From: Larimichthys crocea
Taxonomy: Eukaryota; Chordata; Actinopteri; Sciaenidae
DNA: 64,000 nucleotides
Direction: 5' to 3'
NCBI RefSeq assembly: GCF_000972845.2
Contig: NC_040016.1
Location: forward strand, 5,476,701-5,540,700
The notes below the pieces were generated by a model. The model saw only the letters and a program-made list of their open reading frames with translations, ran no database searches and had not been told where the DNA came from. The position numbers were made by a program, and so were the translations under genes. Positions within the stretch are counted from its first letter, which is position 1; the number at the start of each line of letters is the position of its first letter. This document shows positions 21,076-34,508 of the stretch, in pieces.

Positions 21076-23195
21076 GAGCTCCTAGAAGATTTCTGGATCC
21101 GTGTCCCACTGGATTCCAACAACATCACAACACAACCCATATCTGGTTTCTCAAGATCATTTAAGGAGCCCAGTGATCTTTTGTTCCATGTCAGCATTCA
21201 TGTTCTTCTTATTTGTGACCGGTAAAGCCATTTGTACCCTCACTATTCCATGTACTGTTTAATGCAAGAAGCTCCTGAACTACATCCTGGTGAACTTGGC
21301 AGTGGCAAACCTTGTCACATCTGTCGGCTTCTTCACCTGCTTCTACTGTTGTGCTTTCAGATACAAGATTCTTGGTCCACTGGGCTGCAAGACTGAATGA
21401 TTTACAGCAACTCTTCAGGGTAAGGAGTTTAGAGAATATTAGCCAGAGAACCAGACAAATCATTTCACGTTTTATTTGCTCTGGCCTGGTGATGCAAGGC
21501 TAAATGAATGGCATAAATTCTACTAAGTAACAAATATATTCATATTACGAGCAAAGATTTTTTTACGGATACCGATCCATGTAAAAAAATTTTTTTTTTG
21601 CCACTGGTTATAATTTATAAAATACAATTATGTTACTCTACTCTTTCTTGTTAGCACACACTGTGATTGTATGATTTAATTTTTTTTTTTTTTACTGTGC
21701 ATTTAATGCAAGTGTAGTTATTTCGTCAATGAAAAAGTGACAATAAAATACGTCATTAAAGACGCTGCATGTAACAGATTTTAGCCAAATGCTAAACAAG
21801 CAGCTGCAACTGAAGTCTGGCAGAGTGGACAAATGACTTGAGTTCCCTCACTGATTATCACCATGCAGTATTGCACAAGACTTTTATTCTTTCCTGTCTT
21901 GTTCTAGGTGTGGTAAGCCTGTGGTCTCCTGCTGTGGCTTGATTTGAGAGATGGCTTGTTGTCTGCAAACCACTTAGGAACTTCATCTTCAACCTGCTTG
22001 TTGCACAATGACTTGGGTTTTTGCTTTGATCACTGCAGTTCCACCTCTGATTGGTTGGAGTAGGTTAGTATTAGTTCTTAGGTTGATAAAGAAATCCAAT
22101 TATTGTCATAAAATTACCATAATGTAATTAATTTCAGTCAATATTTCTCCCTCTTATAAGAACACTCACTATATATAATGAGTATTGTTTATCCCATGAC
22201 CCTTATTCCAATTGTCTGTCTCTGGACTGGATAACAACTGGCAACAAGCTTGTTTGTTTTTTAATCAACGTTTTTTTATTAGAATTTTCAAATTGTAAAC
22301 AGCATAACAGACAAAAAAACAACAACATACAAACAAACATAATAACACTAAAAGAACAAATACACTTTCACAAGTTTAACAATGAGTCTTACGTGTTCCT
22401 CTTCAGTTTCTGCTTTTATGTCCCTTTCTTTAGCATCGCCCAGCTGCTTTTCACACTGAAGTCAGTGGGTAATTTTTAGGATTGAATGCATGATTGCAGA
22501 TAAAAATAATATCTTACCTGATTTCAACAATCTGAGTGTGTCTCTGTTCAAACCAATTATATGTGTTTCCAATATGTGGTGGTTGTCATGGTGCTGAGCT
22601 TCCTGGTGTCCTGGATGCCTCATACTTCATTTGCTCTTCGGGTTGTGAACAACCATGGGCAACCGTTTGACCTGAGACTGGCCACTGTAGGCTCTTGTTT
22701 GTATAAAGCCTCCACTATTATCTACATCCTTCTCAATAAACAGGTTGCTTCATTTACTGATTTAAATCCCTTTATAGGCAGCTAGATTACTTTGTATTCA
22801 ATTAACTCAATTCAAGTTGTATTGAATTTAAACAGAACGGCAAACAAGACAGAACATGTTTCAATAAATTTGAATTTATCACTGACAAGAGCAGTAGTGT
22901 CCTCTAGTGGTGGATTTGAAAACATGGAAGTAGCTTGCGCCATCCTCAGAGGAAAAAAAACTGACATACGATAATAAAAAAAATCACTATCATAACTAAG
23001 TCACCAGATATGTTTTATGTATCTTATGTAAGTGACATCCAATAATGCAAAGACATCTCTCTCAGCAACAAATGTTGCCTTTACCTTTTTAGATCCACTG
23101 ATTCATCAGGAAGATGCTGGGGAAGGGTGGCAATGATGAGGAGTCATCAACAAGTCAACAAGTCACTGAAGTCTCTAAAGCTGAGAGGCAGACCT
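21076..23195 (+). pseudogene. sws2b: Decayed SWS2B cone opsin
   Basis: All five opsin exons can be traced in order: about 21076-21421, 21907-22071, 22205-22460, 22561-22743 and 23098-23195. SWS2B-like marks include the FYSMSAFMFF-type first helix (here CSMSAFMFFLF), ILGPLGCK and DWITTGNK. Inactivating changes are many: no ATG before LLEDFW; a stop at VA-stop-FERW in exon 2 (GCTTGATTT); a stop right after the Glu113 codon (GAATGATTT); frameshifts and deletions in exon 1; a ~134 bp insertion in exon 3; loss of the exon 4 start and of the YNPV residues after the Schiff-base lysine. Position between SWS2A and LWS fits the usual SWS2B slot. It cannot encode a pigment. Confidence 0.9.
22246..22379 (-). 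mobile_element. Retroelement 3'-end insertion in SWS2B pseudogene exon 3
   Basis: The exon 3 coding sequence is split between GNK and NES codons by ~134 bp of unrelated AT-rich DNA. Read on the minus strand it ends in a TTGAAAATTCTAATAAAAA-type tail followed by A-rich sequence, as expected for the 3' end of an L1-like non-LTR element inserted antisense. Exact target-site duplications are not clear. Confidence 0.6.
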
Positions 23196-23661
23196 ACACT
23201 GTCAGGCTACAGAAAGTAAATGCATGATTTCTTGTGTTCATCTTTAATATAGGTGCCGTCGTAGTAGTCGTTATAGGTAATTAATTACCAAATGTTACAT
23301 GTCAGTCTGGGTTGTCGTTTTGAAGCTAGATGACTTCAAAGTTTACTTTCACCAATGGTGGTTACATCAACACCTAAGGATTCTCAACTTTTCATTGCAT
23401 AACGTAAAGTAACTGTTCGCATTTGTTTGTATGTAACGTTGTGAAACATTTTTGTAAACTCTTCATGCATTAGTTGGGCATAGTCACAAAGTTGAAAACA
23501 TCTTTCTGAACTCACGGACATGATCAACACGATGCAATACACCAGGATGTTTCGACGAGCTAATTAGTGATATTACCTGTTTAAGTGCACAAGAAACATG
23601 AAAAGAGCCCATATTGATAATTGAATGACTAATATTTATCTTTAATGCAACTGTCTTTTAG

Positions 23662-23880
23662 AAACCTATCCCAGTCACTAAATCCTGGCAACTGGACAGA
23701 GAGAACTGGACTACAAATTCAGGTAAGAGTATAAAGTATGTATAATGCATGTATTTATTAATAGTTGAATACTTTAATACTGTAAAATAATAATTACATA
23801 ACTGACTTCTTTCTGATATCTAGGATTTTCCACGACGAGCATACAGGATTGACTGTGGCATCTTCATGTTGATGGTAGTA
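23662..23880 (+). pseudogene. Possible Ulp1/SENP-type (C48) cysteine peptidase fragment
   Basis: An exon-like segment 23662-23722 is bounded by CTTTTAG and GTAAGAG; a second begins after GATATCTAG at 23823. In one frame the pair joins as ...GLQIQ-DFPRRAYRIDCGIF-MLM. The D-C-G-I-F box resembles the catalytic-Cys box of C48 peptidases, which are common in fish transposons and SENP genes. Upstream, near 23307-23350, a frame reading VWVVVLKLDDFKVYF loosely resembles the His-box region. No intact gene is seen. The 5' edge of the duplicated LWS-upstream block (23827) falls inside this second segment. Confidence 0.35.
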
Positions 23881-25877
23881 GACATCATTTGTTATATATT
23901 AATTATTTGTAATTCTGTGTCCTTTACACCACACTGGATGCTCCCTATGACTTTTCTGTTGTAAGTTGAATCATGCAATCAAAGTAAGCTCAAATTTACA
24001 ACAACAAAACACTTATTATGACATAGTGTGAGTTTCTTTTTGTTGCTGTTCATATATATTAGAGTGGATCCAAATCACGTTACAGATACACTAATTAATG
24101 TTTAGTATCTATGGCAAAATTGCAAAAAACATTCAAAATGCTATTGTGTGTGCATGCAAGTACAGTTCATTCCCACATTTGGCTGATTTGTGCACACATG
24201 TCAAAAGGTAAAAAGGAATTATATCTTGTGACGACAAATTAGTCAAAACATGGGAACAAATCATATCTACTGTGTGCACAATGTCACTTTTAGTACTAAA
24301 TTTAGTAAAACACCTCGATGTTTTTAACTTTGTGTCTCCTTACAGTGACTCTGGGGCTAGGTACAAATGAACTGAATTTTTTGTGCATGCGCAAAGCTGC
24401 GATAATTTAAATATATGAAATAACAAAACAAATACAAATGCAATAAATACAATAAAACAGAACAGACACCTCAAACATTGCAATAGAAACAAATGCAGAA
24501 ATGTGAACCAATCAAGGATGAATTGAGGTGAATCATGTAAAGATTTGCACAGGGGAGTGGACTACTGGTGTTGGCATCGGTGTGCTAGTTGGTATTTTCT
24601 TCAAATAAATGAAGATGAAATTTTAACATAATGCGGTGGTTGGTGGTTTTTATTATAGCAGAAAGCAACAAGTGCTGTCAACTGTGACAGTATCAAAAGA
24701 TTGGCTTCAGCAAAGTTGGCAGCCAGTAAAGACAGTAATTAAGTATACAAATGGGCACCAAATCAATAAGAGGCAACTCTTATCCTCATAAGACATTTAT
24801 CTTGTTGAGGAACTGAAAAGCTTGGGACAAACAGCTGCCACCTAACGTCATGTTACTAAAAATATATGCACAGCATGTATGAAATTCACAATTAAAAACA
24901 CAAATATCCCTAATACAGTCTCACAAAGATAGAATACCTTCCAACATCATATTAAAACTTTTACTTTTAGCTTTTACCATGTCCAAATCAAGCTTGTGCT
25001 TTCAAGAAAATGACAGCATTTAAAAAAGAACAATAAGATCCTACAGGACTTAATGAGCTCCACTTCAGCATCAGACTAAGTCAGCAGCCAGTAAGAACTG
25101 TAATTAAGTATGCAAGAGGACATTAAGGGCAATCAGTGGATACTCTTATCCCCTAAAGAGATTTATCCTGTTGCCAATTCTTGGAAACTTGAAGAGCTTT
25201 AGATGGACACACGTCACAGAGCGTCACATTGCCAAAAAACTGTGCAAAGTATCCAGAATATATGTCACATATATGCCAAAAACTTTATATCTGGCTTTTT
25301 AATACCCAGCAATCTGATCCTGACAGGACTCCACATGGCCACACTCCACAAACAGCTGACTTACAGTGTTGAAAAATCCCATGTTCTGACGTGAACTCTT
25401 CTTTCCGGAGGGATTAAAGTCTTAAAGTGTCTTACTTCATTCACATGTCAACACCTGGAGCTGTTGCTATTATAGTTCTATGGATCACCACTTGGTGTCC
25501 ATCAAGCTGCATTAGGACTTGCATGTCATGTTGCAAAATGACTCAATGATGGCAAATAACAGCTCAAAATTCACATAAATGTATGTGTTAGCCTAAGGTC
25601 TAGCAGTTAATCCCAATTTTTAATGCAGACAGAATCCGCTTTCAAAGATTATGGAGCACTTTGTGTCTTAACCTAATAAGCTAATTTGTTTTAATTACAG
25701 TCTGCAATCCTTTTACCTATGCTTGCTTTACCACTGAGTATCACTGTGAAGCAGCACACCGTGGCTGTTGTGAGACCTAATCCTATCCGTCTCCATCTCA
25801 GAAGCAAAGGTATAAAAGCTATGGTCAGTTGTGTTGCTGCAGTCACCCATAGAGGCTTCAAGTGACAAGAAGATTAG
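23827..25877 (+). repeat. Upstream copy of the duplicated LWS 5'-flanking block (no opsin follows)
   Basis: This 2051 bp block matches 27680-29729 with only about ten differences seen by eye. It includes the LWS TATA-type element (TATAAAAG at 25811-25818), the presumed 5' UTR sequence up to AGATTAG, and a CRX/OTX-type GGATTA (25411-25416). After 25877 the sequence leaves the match, and no LWS exon is found downstream. It contains an older internal repeat of its own (about 24719-24835 versus 25083-25200). A 63-codon open frame at 25203-25394 is conserved in both copies only because the copies are recent; I do not regard it as a gene. Confidence 0.93.
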
Positions 25878-26180
25878 TTAATGACGCAAACAAAATCCAC
25901 CTTGGTGTAAAAGATGAAGACAAGTCGAAATGCAGCCTAGAGATGGTGCTATAGTACTGTAACCCTAGAAGAGAGTGAATCATGGAAATACTGATAAAGG
26001 GTGTAGTTTAGTATTGACTTCTATTTTATATGCATATCTCATTATTTTATCTTGAGATCATATGTCTAATAGAAACACAATTTTGGATGTATGTGGTTTA
26101 CTAGTTTACTCACCAAACAGAGACATAAAGGTTTAACCTTAAAGAGGTTGAAAATGCCAGACAGATACACATGCACGAAT

Positions 26181-26229
<49 letters not shown>

Positions 26230-27679
26230 TAGAATTAACCTCCGTGCTCCAAGAGTCTCTACGTTAGCAGATTAGTCTGAATAATAATATTAACTATTGA
26301 GACTATAACATTTATAACATATATTTAAAATATGTCACAGAAAAAAACTAGTTATTACACAGTCTGCTGCTGAACAAGGATGAAAATCAGACAGATCAAT
26401 ATGTGGAAATACCATTGACAGCAGTGCCTCTGGCTTTAAGGCCATCATGGGTAGTGTGTGCTAAAGGAAAAGAAAAGAGAAAACAATAATCTGGTCATTA
26501 CAACATCCTGTACTCAAATCTGAGAATAGGATTATTAACTGGTGTGAGGTGCACACAAGACCATATGAGAAGCAAAGGTGGACTCTGTTCACTTCACACC
26601 AGTGTAATATGTTCGGTAACTGTCCTTACACATGTAGACCACCTGCTGATCAAAAAGCAACTGCATAATTTCCTCATCATGGAGATTCTCGTTGGAAGTC
26701 GGGAGCAAATCTGAGTTCTGCTAGTAGTGAACTTTTAGCAAACATCAATAGTTCAGAACTAGCGGAATTCCAGACCTACCCTCGAAACATAACACCATCA
26801 CATGGAAATAAGACTCAAGAGGGGTATAAAATCATACAAAAAAAGGTATCATCTCCACCTCTTGGATGATATGTAAATTTACATCAAAACAAGTTACCTT
26901 TATATTTTCTAAAACATCTTTTAAGTAGTTTAAAACAAAATTGCTAAATCTACCAATATGAACAGAGACATTTTTGTAAATAAAGAAAAATATAAGAAAA
27001 ATTTAAAGATGTATTTATGCTCAGGATCCAACCTCTTCTTGTTGTGTAGTCCTTGTCCCTCATGGAGTTTTCATCAAACCTACAGGTCGGGTACCTGTGC
27101 AAGAAGTGGTCTCAAGAAAAACAGAATCAACACATTAGATAAACCACCATAGCAGCTTGTGTTCTCGCCTTTCTCCTGAAGTGAACTGTCCTACCGGAGA
27201 GATTAAACTGTGACGGAGTGAGTATGCCAGATAAAGCCCTGAACTCTGTGTTAATCTGTTTTGCGGAAGAACCTGAGTTGTCCGTATAATCTGCATTTGC
27301 CTCCTGGGACATGAGAAGTCCTCACCTACATTTCACCGGATCAACCAAGTTCGAATTAGCAGTATCACAGCCGGGCCATGCTATTAGGAAACAGAGAGTG
27401 TGCTCTGCTTTATTGGAGCATGCAAACCTGTGGCTAAGAAATGCAGACATCATTGTATTTAAATGAGCGGCAGAAAAAATTATAAACGTATAAAGTTGGG
27501 GCTATCAAAGGTGGGAGTGATAGAGAGCTAAGCTTAACAACTGGAGAAGAATGTGAATGGCATAAAAGAGCATGCACCGTGAGAGGAAGTTTGCTGCTCC
27601 ATGGATTCACTCAACACTCAACGTGTTTGTACTCTATAATATATATTAGAGTGGATCCAAATCACGTTACAGATACAGA
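25878..27679. other. Spacer between the two LWS-upstream copies
   Basis: Non-coding. It contains a (CA)n microsatellite at about 26181-26226, a short sequence at about 27175-27205 resembling the CRX-site region of the duplicated block (GTGAACT...CCGGAGAGATTAAA), and a TATA-like GGCATAAAAGAG at about 27559. A 39 bp copy of 24053-24091 lies at 27638-27676, immediately left of the second block. Nothing opsin-like was found in any frame. Confidence 0.55.
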
Positions 27680-29729
27680 TTCCACGACGAGCATACAGGA
27701 TTGACTGTGGCATCTTCATGTTGATGGTAGTAGACATCATTTGTTATATATTAATTATTTGTAATTCTGTGCCCTTTACACCACACTGGATGCTCCCTAT
27801 GACTTTTCTGTTGTAAGTTGAATCATGCAATCAAAGTAAGCTCAAATTTACAACAACAAAACACTTATTATGACATAGTGTGAGTTTCTTTTTGTTGCTG
27901 TTCATATATATTAGAGTTGATCCAAATCACGTTACAGATACACTAATTAATGTTTAGTATCTATGGCAAAATTGCAAAAAACATTCAAAATGCTATTGTG
28001 TGTGCATGCAAGTACAGTTCATTCCCACATTTGGCTGATTTGTGCACACATGTCAAAAGGTAAAAAGGAATTATATCTTGTGACGACAAATTAGTCAAAA
28101 CATGGGAACAAATCATATCTACTGTGTGCACAATGTCACTTTTAGTGCTAAATTTAGTAAAACACCTCGATGTTTTTAACTTTGTGTCTCCTTACAGTGA
28201 CTCTGGGGCTAGGTACAAATGAACTGAATTTGTTGTGCATGCACAAAGCTGCGATAATTTAAATATATGAAATAACAAAACAAATACAAATGCAATAAAT
28301 ACAATAAAACAGAACAGACACCTCAAACATTGCAATAGAAACAAATGCAGAAATGTGAACTAATCAAGGATGAATTGAGGTGAATCATGTAAAGATTTGC
28401 ACAGGGGAGTGGACTACTGGTGTTGGCATCGGTGTGCTAGTTGGTATTTTCTTCAAATAAATGAAGATGAAATTTTAACATAATGCGGTGGTTGGTGGTT
28501 TTTATTATAGCAGAAAGCAACAAGTGCTGTCAACTGTGACAGTATCAAAAGATTGGCTTCAGCAAAGTTGGCAGCCAGTAAAGACAGTAATTAAGTATAC
28601 AAATGGGCACCAAATCAATAAGAGGCAACTCTTATCCTCATAAGACATTTATCTTGTTGAGGAACTGAAAAGCTTGGGACAAACAGCTGCCACCTAACGT
28701 CATGTTACTAAAAATATATGCACAGCATGTATGAAATTCACAATTAAAAACACAAATATCCCTAATACAGTCTCACAAAGATAGAATACCTTCCAACATC
28801 ATATTAAAACTTTTACTTTTAGCTTTTACCATGTCCAAATCAAGCTTGTGCTTTCAAGAAAATGACAGCATTTAAAAAAGAACAATAAGATCCTACAGGA
28901 CTTAATGAGCTCCACTTCAGCATCAGACTAAGTCAGCAGCCAGTAAGAACTGTAATTAAGTATGCAAGAGGACATTAAGGGCAATCAGTGGATACTCTTA
29001 TCCCCTAAAGAGATTTATCCTGTTGCCAATTCTTGGAAACTTGAAGAGCTTTAGATGGACACACGTCACAGAGCGTCACATTGCCAAAAAACTGTGCAAA
29101 GTATCCAGAATATATGTCACATATATGCCAAAAACTTTATATCAGGCTTTTTAATACCCAGCAATCTGATCCTGACAGGACTCCACATGGCCACACTCCA
29201 CAAACAGCTGACTTACAGTGTTGAAAAATCCCATGTTCTGACGTGAACTCTTCTTTCCGGAGGGATTAAAGTCTTAAAGTGTCTTACTTCATTCACATGT
29301 CAACACCTGGAGCTGTTGCTATTATAGTTCTATGGATCACCACTTGGTGTCCATCAAGCTGCATTAGGACTTGCATGTCATGTTGCAAAATGACTCAATG
29401 ATGGCAAATAACAGCTCAAAATTCACATAAATGTATGTGTTAGCCTAAGGTCTAGCAGTTAATCCCAATTTTTAATGCAGACAGAATCCGCTTTCAAAGA
29501 TTATGGAGCACTTTGTGTCTTAACCTAATAAGCTAATTTGTTTTAATTACAGTCCGCAATCCTTTTACCTATGCTTGCTTTACCACTGAGTATCACTGTG
29601 AAGCAGCACACCGTGGCTGTTGTGAGACCTAATCCTATCCGTCTCCGTCTCAGAAGCAAAGGTATAAAAGCTATGGTCAGTTGTGTTGCTGCAGTCACCC
29701 ATAGAGGCTTCAAGTGACAAGAAGATTAG
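27680..29729 (+). repeat. Downstream copy of the LWS 5'-flanking block, joined to the LWS gene
   Basis: This is the partner of 23827-25877. It ends 29 bp before the LWS start codon, so it includes the LWS proximal promoter and probably most of the 5' UTR. Direct orientation and ~99.5% identity indicate a recent tandem duplication or ongoing homogenisation. Confidence 0.93.
29263..29670 (+). promoter_or_regulatory. LWS opsin proximal promoter elements
   Basis: TATAAAAG at 29663-29670 lies about 90 bp before the LWS start codon, a typical distance for a TATA box with a short 5' UTR. GGATTA at 29263-29268 (within CCGGAGGGATTAAAG) matches the core bound by photoreceptor homeodomain factors CRX/OTX. 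Function is inferred from motif and position only. Confidence 0.6.
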
Positions 29730-29758
29730 ACTACTGGGGACCTCCTTCAGAGATCAGA

Positions 29759-31772
<2,014 letters not shown>

Positions 31773-32789
31773 ACATATATGTCCTGAATTTTGGAAAAAT
31801 ACTGAATGTCATTTGTACAGTATATATATTGATTGTGTTTCCTTTTTTTTTTTTTTTAGTAAATATAGCTTTGTGGCAAATGGAAAAACAAAAAAAATAT
31901 ACATAAAGCTACTGAATCTTTATACGGCTGCCTTGTCTTTTTTCAGATGAACATGAAAACAAACATTTTCCTTATTGCTGGTATCAATGTTACTGTTTAG
32001 CAGGAAACCTTACAAATAGTGTAATGTCTAAAGAAACGTACAATAGGGTTATGGATCTGGTCCAGACTGTATATCTTGGTAGAAGTTCTCTAACTGAATT
32101 GACTTGTGACAAAGTACTTAACTGAAATAAGGATTAAGCAGACTTACCCTTCCGGATCCTCTTTATCCACCACTTGGATGTTGACTGAGGACCACTGCAT
32201 GATTTTTACAGCTAAAATTAAAAAACTGTAGGTCAGATTTGATAATTCGAGCTGTTTTAATCTGTGTATGATCTGAATATAAACCTAATTTACAGTTTCT
32301 ATTCAGCCTGAACCACAGTATTAAATTGTTTCCACTGATCTGTTTAATGATGGAAGCATTGTATTTAGAGCAACACAAAATAACCTTGTTAACATTACTG
32401 GCTAGAGACAAACACAGAAATACCACTGTGTAATCAATGTTTTTTAGCCCATTTCAACCCCCTTTTTTGTTTTAAAGTACGCAAATTTACTTGATGGTTC
32501 AGTCAGTCTTATCAACTCTGTTTCCAGCCTCTAAGGCCTATATGGCCATAGAGGAACAACAAAATATTTTTTACATAAGGTTTCTTTAGCCCTTGTAATG
32601 TCCTCCCGATTGCCATACATCTTTTGTCCTCAGGGGTCAAAATGACCCTGCTTGGTTTGACTGTTATTTAAAGCAAACAGAATAAATGGTCAGTCAGTTG
32701 TGTTACACCTTTAGTCTTACTTCAGTCATTTTAATTCTCCTAACCCTTGAGGGTTAAGAAACTTTATGAACAAATTGGTATTTTTAACT

Positions 32790-33310
32790 GACACGTCACA
32801 AAACATGGACCACATTAAGGAAAAATGGGAATTAGAATTAAATGTTATAATTGAAGATAGTACATGGATGCACATATGGACAGGTTGTCATAAGAGAATT
32901 AATAGCCAATTGTGGAAAGAATTTGACTAGAAAGTAAAGATCAGATATTACCTCCTTTATTATCTCTTCATATGTGAAAAACCATTATGTTGGTGAAAAT
33001 GTGGAAACGTACGACATCACACATTTTTTGGGACTGTCCAATGATTCAAGGATTTTGAGATAATGTTAAAAATTATATTGATATTATGTTGGAGGTGGAT
33101 GTCATACCAGAACCTATGTTGTTTTTTGTTGGGTGCCATACCAAAAGACCTATGTAAAGCAGTTCAGCTATATATATTGGGGATTCTTTTATTAATGTCA
33201 AAGAAAATGATTACAGAAGGGATGTAAAACCACCAACCATAGGTCAATGGGTCAAACGACTGAAAAATGTTTACATGATGGAGCAAATGACTGCAAGTCT
33301 GCAGTTGACT
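32790..33310 (+). mobile_element. Decayed L1-like non-LTR retrotransposon, C-terminal ORF2 remnant
   Basis: Broken reading frames give YYLLYYLF-type debris followed by HIFWDCPMIQGFW and a downstream Lys/Trp-rich segment. The H-x-F-W-x-C-P...Q-x-F-W motif is typical of the C-terminal domain of L1-like reverse-transcriptase ORFs in fish. It has stops and frameshifts and is inactive. The preceding segment (32625-32760) has GGGGTCAAAATGACCC and CCCTTGAGGGTT inverted motifs that could belong to a different short DNA element. Confidence 0.6.
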
Positions 33311-33721
33311 ATATGGACCCTTTTTACTCACTTGTTTTTTCTTTCAGCAATAAACCATTGAAATCATCCTGTCTGCTTAACTGCAGACTAAGATTAAAGG
33401 CTACGATGAATATGCTGGAGGTAATTAATTCAATCAATTTAGTGAAGTAGCCTCGAGGTGTTCTTCTAAGTCCCAGATAGGGGGGAACTACTTTGCCAGC
33501 TGAAGTTCTGCTTGTATTAACTCTTTTTTCTTGGATGCTGTCTGCATTTGAGACTACTTCATAACTGACATTAAACAATTAATTAATTTTACACTAAAGG
33601 ACAATAAAGAAAACAGATTTCTTAGGTTCCATTATCCATCCATCCATCCATCACGCACAATTAGACTTCACCTGATTCTTCTATTCATATTAACACATTT
33701 GTTTAAGAAGTAGTACATAGT

Positions 33722-33835
33722 TGGAGAGGTGCCAGTCCGTCTCCTAGGCATTGCAGGGGTGCCCTTGAGCAAGATACTGAACTCCTAACTGCTCCCAGGG
33801 CATCGATACCTGTGGCTGCAGTTCTATTCTAACTA
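33722..33835 (+). repeat. SINE fragment (body without tRNA head)
   Basis: The segment GGAGAGGTGCCAGT...GGTGCCCTTGAGCAAG...CTAACTGCTCCCAGGG matches the body of the tRNA-derived SINE found whole at 49434-49660 and is a widespread fish SINE core. The head with A and B boxes is missing. Confidence 0.6.
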
Positions 33836-34358
33836 CTGGTTAGAAAAAAACTGATGTCAACTATCACATTGCCATGTTGAAGATGATTATCAGAAAGTTT
33901 CTCGTGGAATTGTGTGGCGCATAGTGTCATCATAATTACGGAGATAGAAAAATCATGATTAAGAAGCAGTCAAATTGTGCATTTAAATATGTTTAAATAT
34001 GTGTAAACATGTTTACGTCTATTGACTGAATTGCCATTGAATTTTGTACAGACATTCAAGGTGCCAATCATGATCAGCAAGAATTTAAAAGGAGGACTAC
34101 TCCATGGACTGGCAAAAATGTGATATGTGGTTCCCAGATAATACGGATATCTTGATATAGGTAATACCTTGGGTCTGTAAAGTGAAAGTAAACACACTAA
34201 GAAATGAGAAGTAATAAAAACAGCTGCTAGATTAAAACTGAATACTTTTGTCAGTGCTAATATATATATTTTTACAAAACGTTCACGTTGCAAAAGTGAA
34301 AGTCCTTTATATGTGCCACTAAAATTGTAATATTCAGCTGGTGTGGACCAGTTTATGG

Positions 34359-34508
34359 CACGTGTGTGAGGCGTGGGAAGTTTGGAAAAAACACATCCAC
34401 GGCCAAAAGCTGAATGTTCTTTTATTTTGACATTTACCGGATGTTGCGGGTTACGTCATTGGGTGCGCATGTCAACCACACACGTGAAAGGACGACTTGA
34501 GTGAAGTT
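34359..34508 (+). promoter_or_regulatory. gnl3l promoter with two CACGTG E-boxes and a CRE-like site
   Basis: Upstream of the gnl3l start codon lie CACGTG at 34359-34364 and 34481-34486, and TTACGTCA at 34451-34458. No TATA box is seen. CACGTG is the canonical site of MYC/MAX and of MiT/TFE factors; both fit a nucleolar growth-related GTPase. Evidence is motif and position only. Confidence 0.5.

Noticed and set aside
25878..27637. Searched for remnants of a second LWS coding region after the upstream promoter copy
   Set aside because: No segment resembles any LWS exon in any frame, so a second LWS pseudogene is not annotated.
25203..29246. Identical 63-codon open frames at 25203-25394 and 29055-29246
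   Set aside because: They lie inside the recent duplicated LWS-upstream block; identity simply reflects the duplication. There is no domain, and the frame is short.
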